From assembly GCF_037381185.1 (NCBI RefSeq), contig NZ_JARRQY010000098.1, forward strand, positions 1 to 6,506: a DNA stretch of 6,506 bases, written 5' to 3'. This document shows positions 5,937 to 6,506 of the stretch, in pieces (position 1 is the stretch's first letter; every line of letters begins with the position of its first letter). Under the pieces are notes generated by a model. The model had not been told where the DNA came from, searched no databases, and saw only the letters and a program-made list of their open reading frames with translations. Origin of the DNA: Acidihalobacter_A sp037381185 (GTDB lineage Bacteria > Pseudomonadota > Gammaproteobacteria > DSM-5130 > Acidihalobacteraceae). The translations under genes and the position numbers were made by a program.

Positions 5937-5970
5937 TTCCGACCGCAGCTAACGGCCGCGTTCGGAATTT
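5937..5970. terminator. Hairpin between converging genes, possible bidirectional terminator
   Basis: TTCCGA at 5937-5942 pairs with TCGGAA at 5962-5967. After a single mismatch CGC pairs with GCG (5944-5946 with 5958-5960), and after a second mismatch GC pairs with GC around a five-base loop. Only three T residues follow on the plus strand, so it is weak as a classic intrinsic terminator. It sits in the 74-base gap between two converging genes, where a shared terminator is expected. Confidence 0.4.
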
Positions 5971-5977
5971 CAGATCA

Positions 5978-6506
5978 TCAGACCAACTCACTCCCAGGTG
6001 ACAGATACATCTCATGATGCCCCTTGCCCGCGGCAATCATCGGATAGACATTTTCAGTCGGGTCGACCACCACATCAAGGAACACCAGGCGGTCTTTATG
6101 GGAGAAGGCCTCTTTCATCGCCCCTTCCAGATCCTCCGACTTCTCGACCCGCATGCCGATGTGACCATAAGACTCCGTCAACTTGACAAAATCCGGTGTC
6201 ACGCTCATCACCGACTGGGAGTAGCGGCTGTCGTAGAAGAACTCCTGCCACTGACGCACCATCCCCATATAGCCATTGTTCAGCAGAATGATCTTGATCG
6301 GCAGATCATACTGCAGACAGGTGGCAAGCTCCTGGATACACATCTGAATACTCGACTCACCGGTGACCACCGCCACATCCGCCTTGGGATGGGCCATCTG
6401 CACACCGATCGCCGCCGGCAGACCAAAACCCATGGTGCCCAATCCACCGGAGTTGATCCAGCGACGGGGTTTGTCAAAGCGATAGAACTGGGCGGCAAAC
6501 ATCTGG
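5978..6506 (-). CDS. ilvB: Acetolactate synthase large (catalytic) subunit, C-terminal part
   Basis: The last 175 or so residues of the catalytic subunit of acetohydroxyacid synthase, which condenses two pyruvates, or pyruvate with 2-oxobutyrate, in the first common step of branched-chain amino acid synthesis. The visible part is the C-terminal thiamine diphosphate-binding domain: INSGGLGTMGFGLPAAIG, then TGESSIQMCIQELATCLQY, then LLNNGYMGMVRQWQEFFY, and a C-terminal ENVYPMIAAGKGHHEM. The cofactor motif usually written GDG-x(22-28)-NN appears here as GES with 24 residues before NN, so the metal-binding Asp is replaced by Glu, a conservative change. The gene enters from the right edge and is cut there; a full subunit is about 570-590 residues. 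ATG at 6502-6500 is an internal methionine, not the start. ilvI or ilvG would be equally possible names. It converges on the DUF202 operon and shows no functional link to it. Confidence 0.9.
   Translation of the reverse strand, partial: QMFAAQFYRFDKPRRWINSGGLGTMGFGLPAAIGVQMAHPKADVAVVTGESSIQMCIQELATCLQYDLPIKIILLNNGYMGMVRQWQEFFYDSRYSQSVMSVTPDFVKLTESYGHIGMRVEKSEDLEGAMKEAFSHKDRLVFLDVVVDPTENVYPMIAAGKGHHEMYLSPGSELV

Overview
The window looks like a piece of a proteobacterial chromosome, most likely beta- or gammaproteobacterial. This is inferred from the catalytic acetolactate synthase fragment at the right end, from the GC-rich, G/C-ending codons of the housekeeping-type genes, and from a polymorphic-toxin locus of the type VI secretion kind at the left end. 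No search could be run, so family names rest on motif recognition.

Left region (1-2449): this is an effector-immunity array. It opens with the 3' end of a secreted-effector-like gene whose tail encodes a glycine-rich, membrane-inserting domain. That gene is split by an apparent one-base frameshift near 155-157. Four paralogous genes for small two-helix membrane proteins follow, at 487-855, 976-1347, 1507-1884 and 2096-2449. The first overlaps the effector stop codon through ATGA, the usual arrangement of a toxin and its cognate immunity gene. The main discovery is in the gaps. Each later immunity gene is preceded by a decayed copy of the effector's last codons (923-979, 1354-1510, 2049-2099), and two of these keep the same ATGA overlap. 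The array therefore reads as a fossil record of toxin-tail/immunity replacement, with the current toxin at the 5' end and orphan immunity genes kept behind it. The toxin tail and immunity genes are AT-richer than both the effector's upstream part and the downstream genes, which suggests horizontal acquisition of the tip.

Middle region (2450-3052): a small hypothetical gene at 2474-2794 has similar low-GC composition and may be the last member of the immunity array. A non-coding stretch follows with no strong signal.

Right-centre region (3053-5903): two overlapping GC-rich genes encode paralogous proteins with an unusual build. Each has an N-terminal domain like that of GspE/MshE ATPases but no ATPase core, followed by three or two DUF202-type membrane modules. 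Every module begins with about six exact seven-residue repeats starting Arg-Thr, roughly twice as many as in an ordinary DUF202 protein. They probably form one operon and a shared membrane complex of unknown function.

Right end (5978-6506, minus strand): the C-terminal part of the large subunit of acetolactate synthase converges on the DUF202 operon, with a terminator-like hairpin between them.
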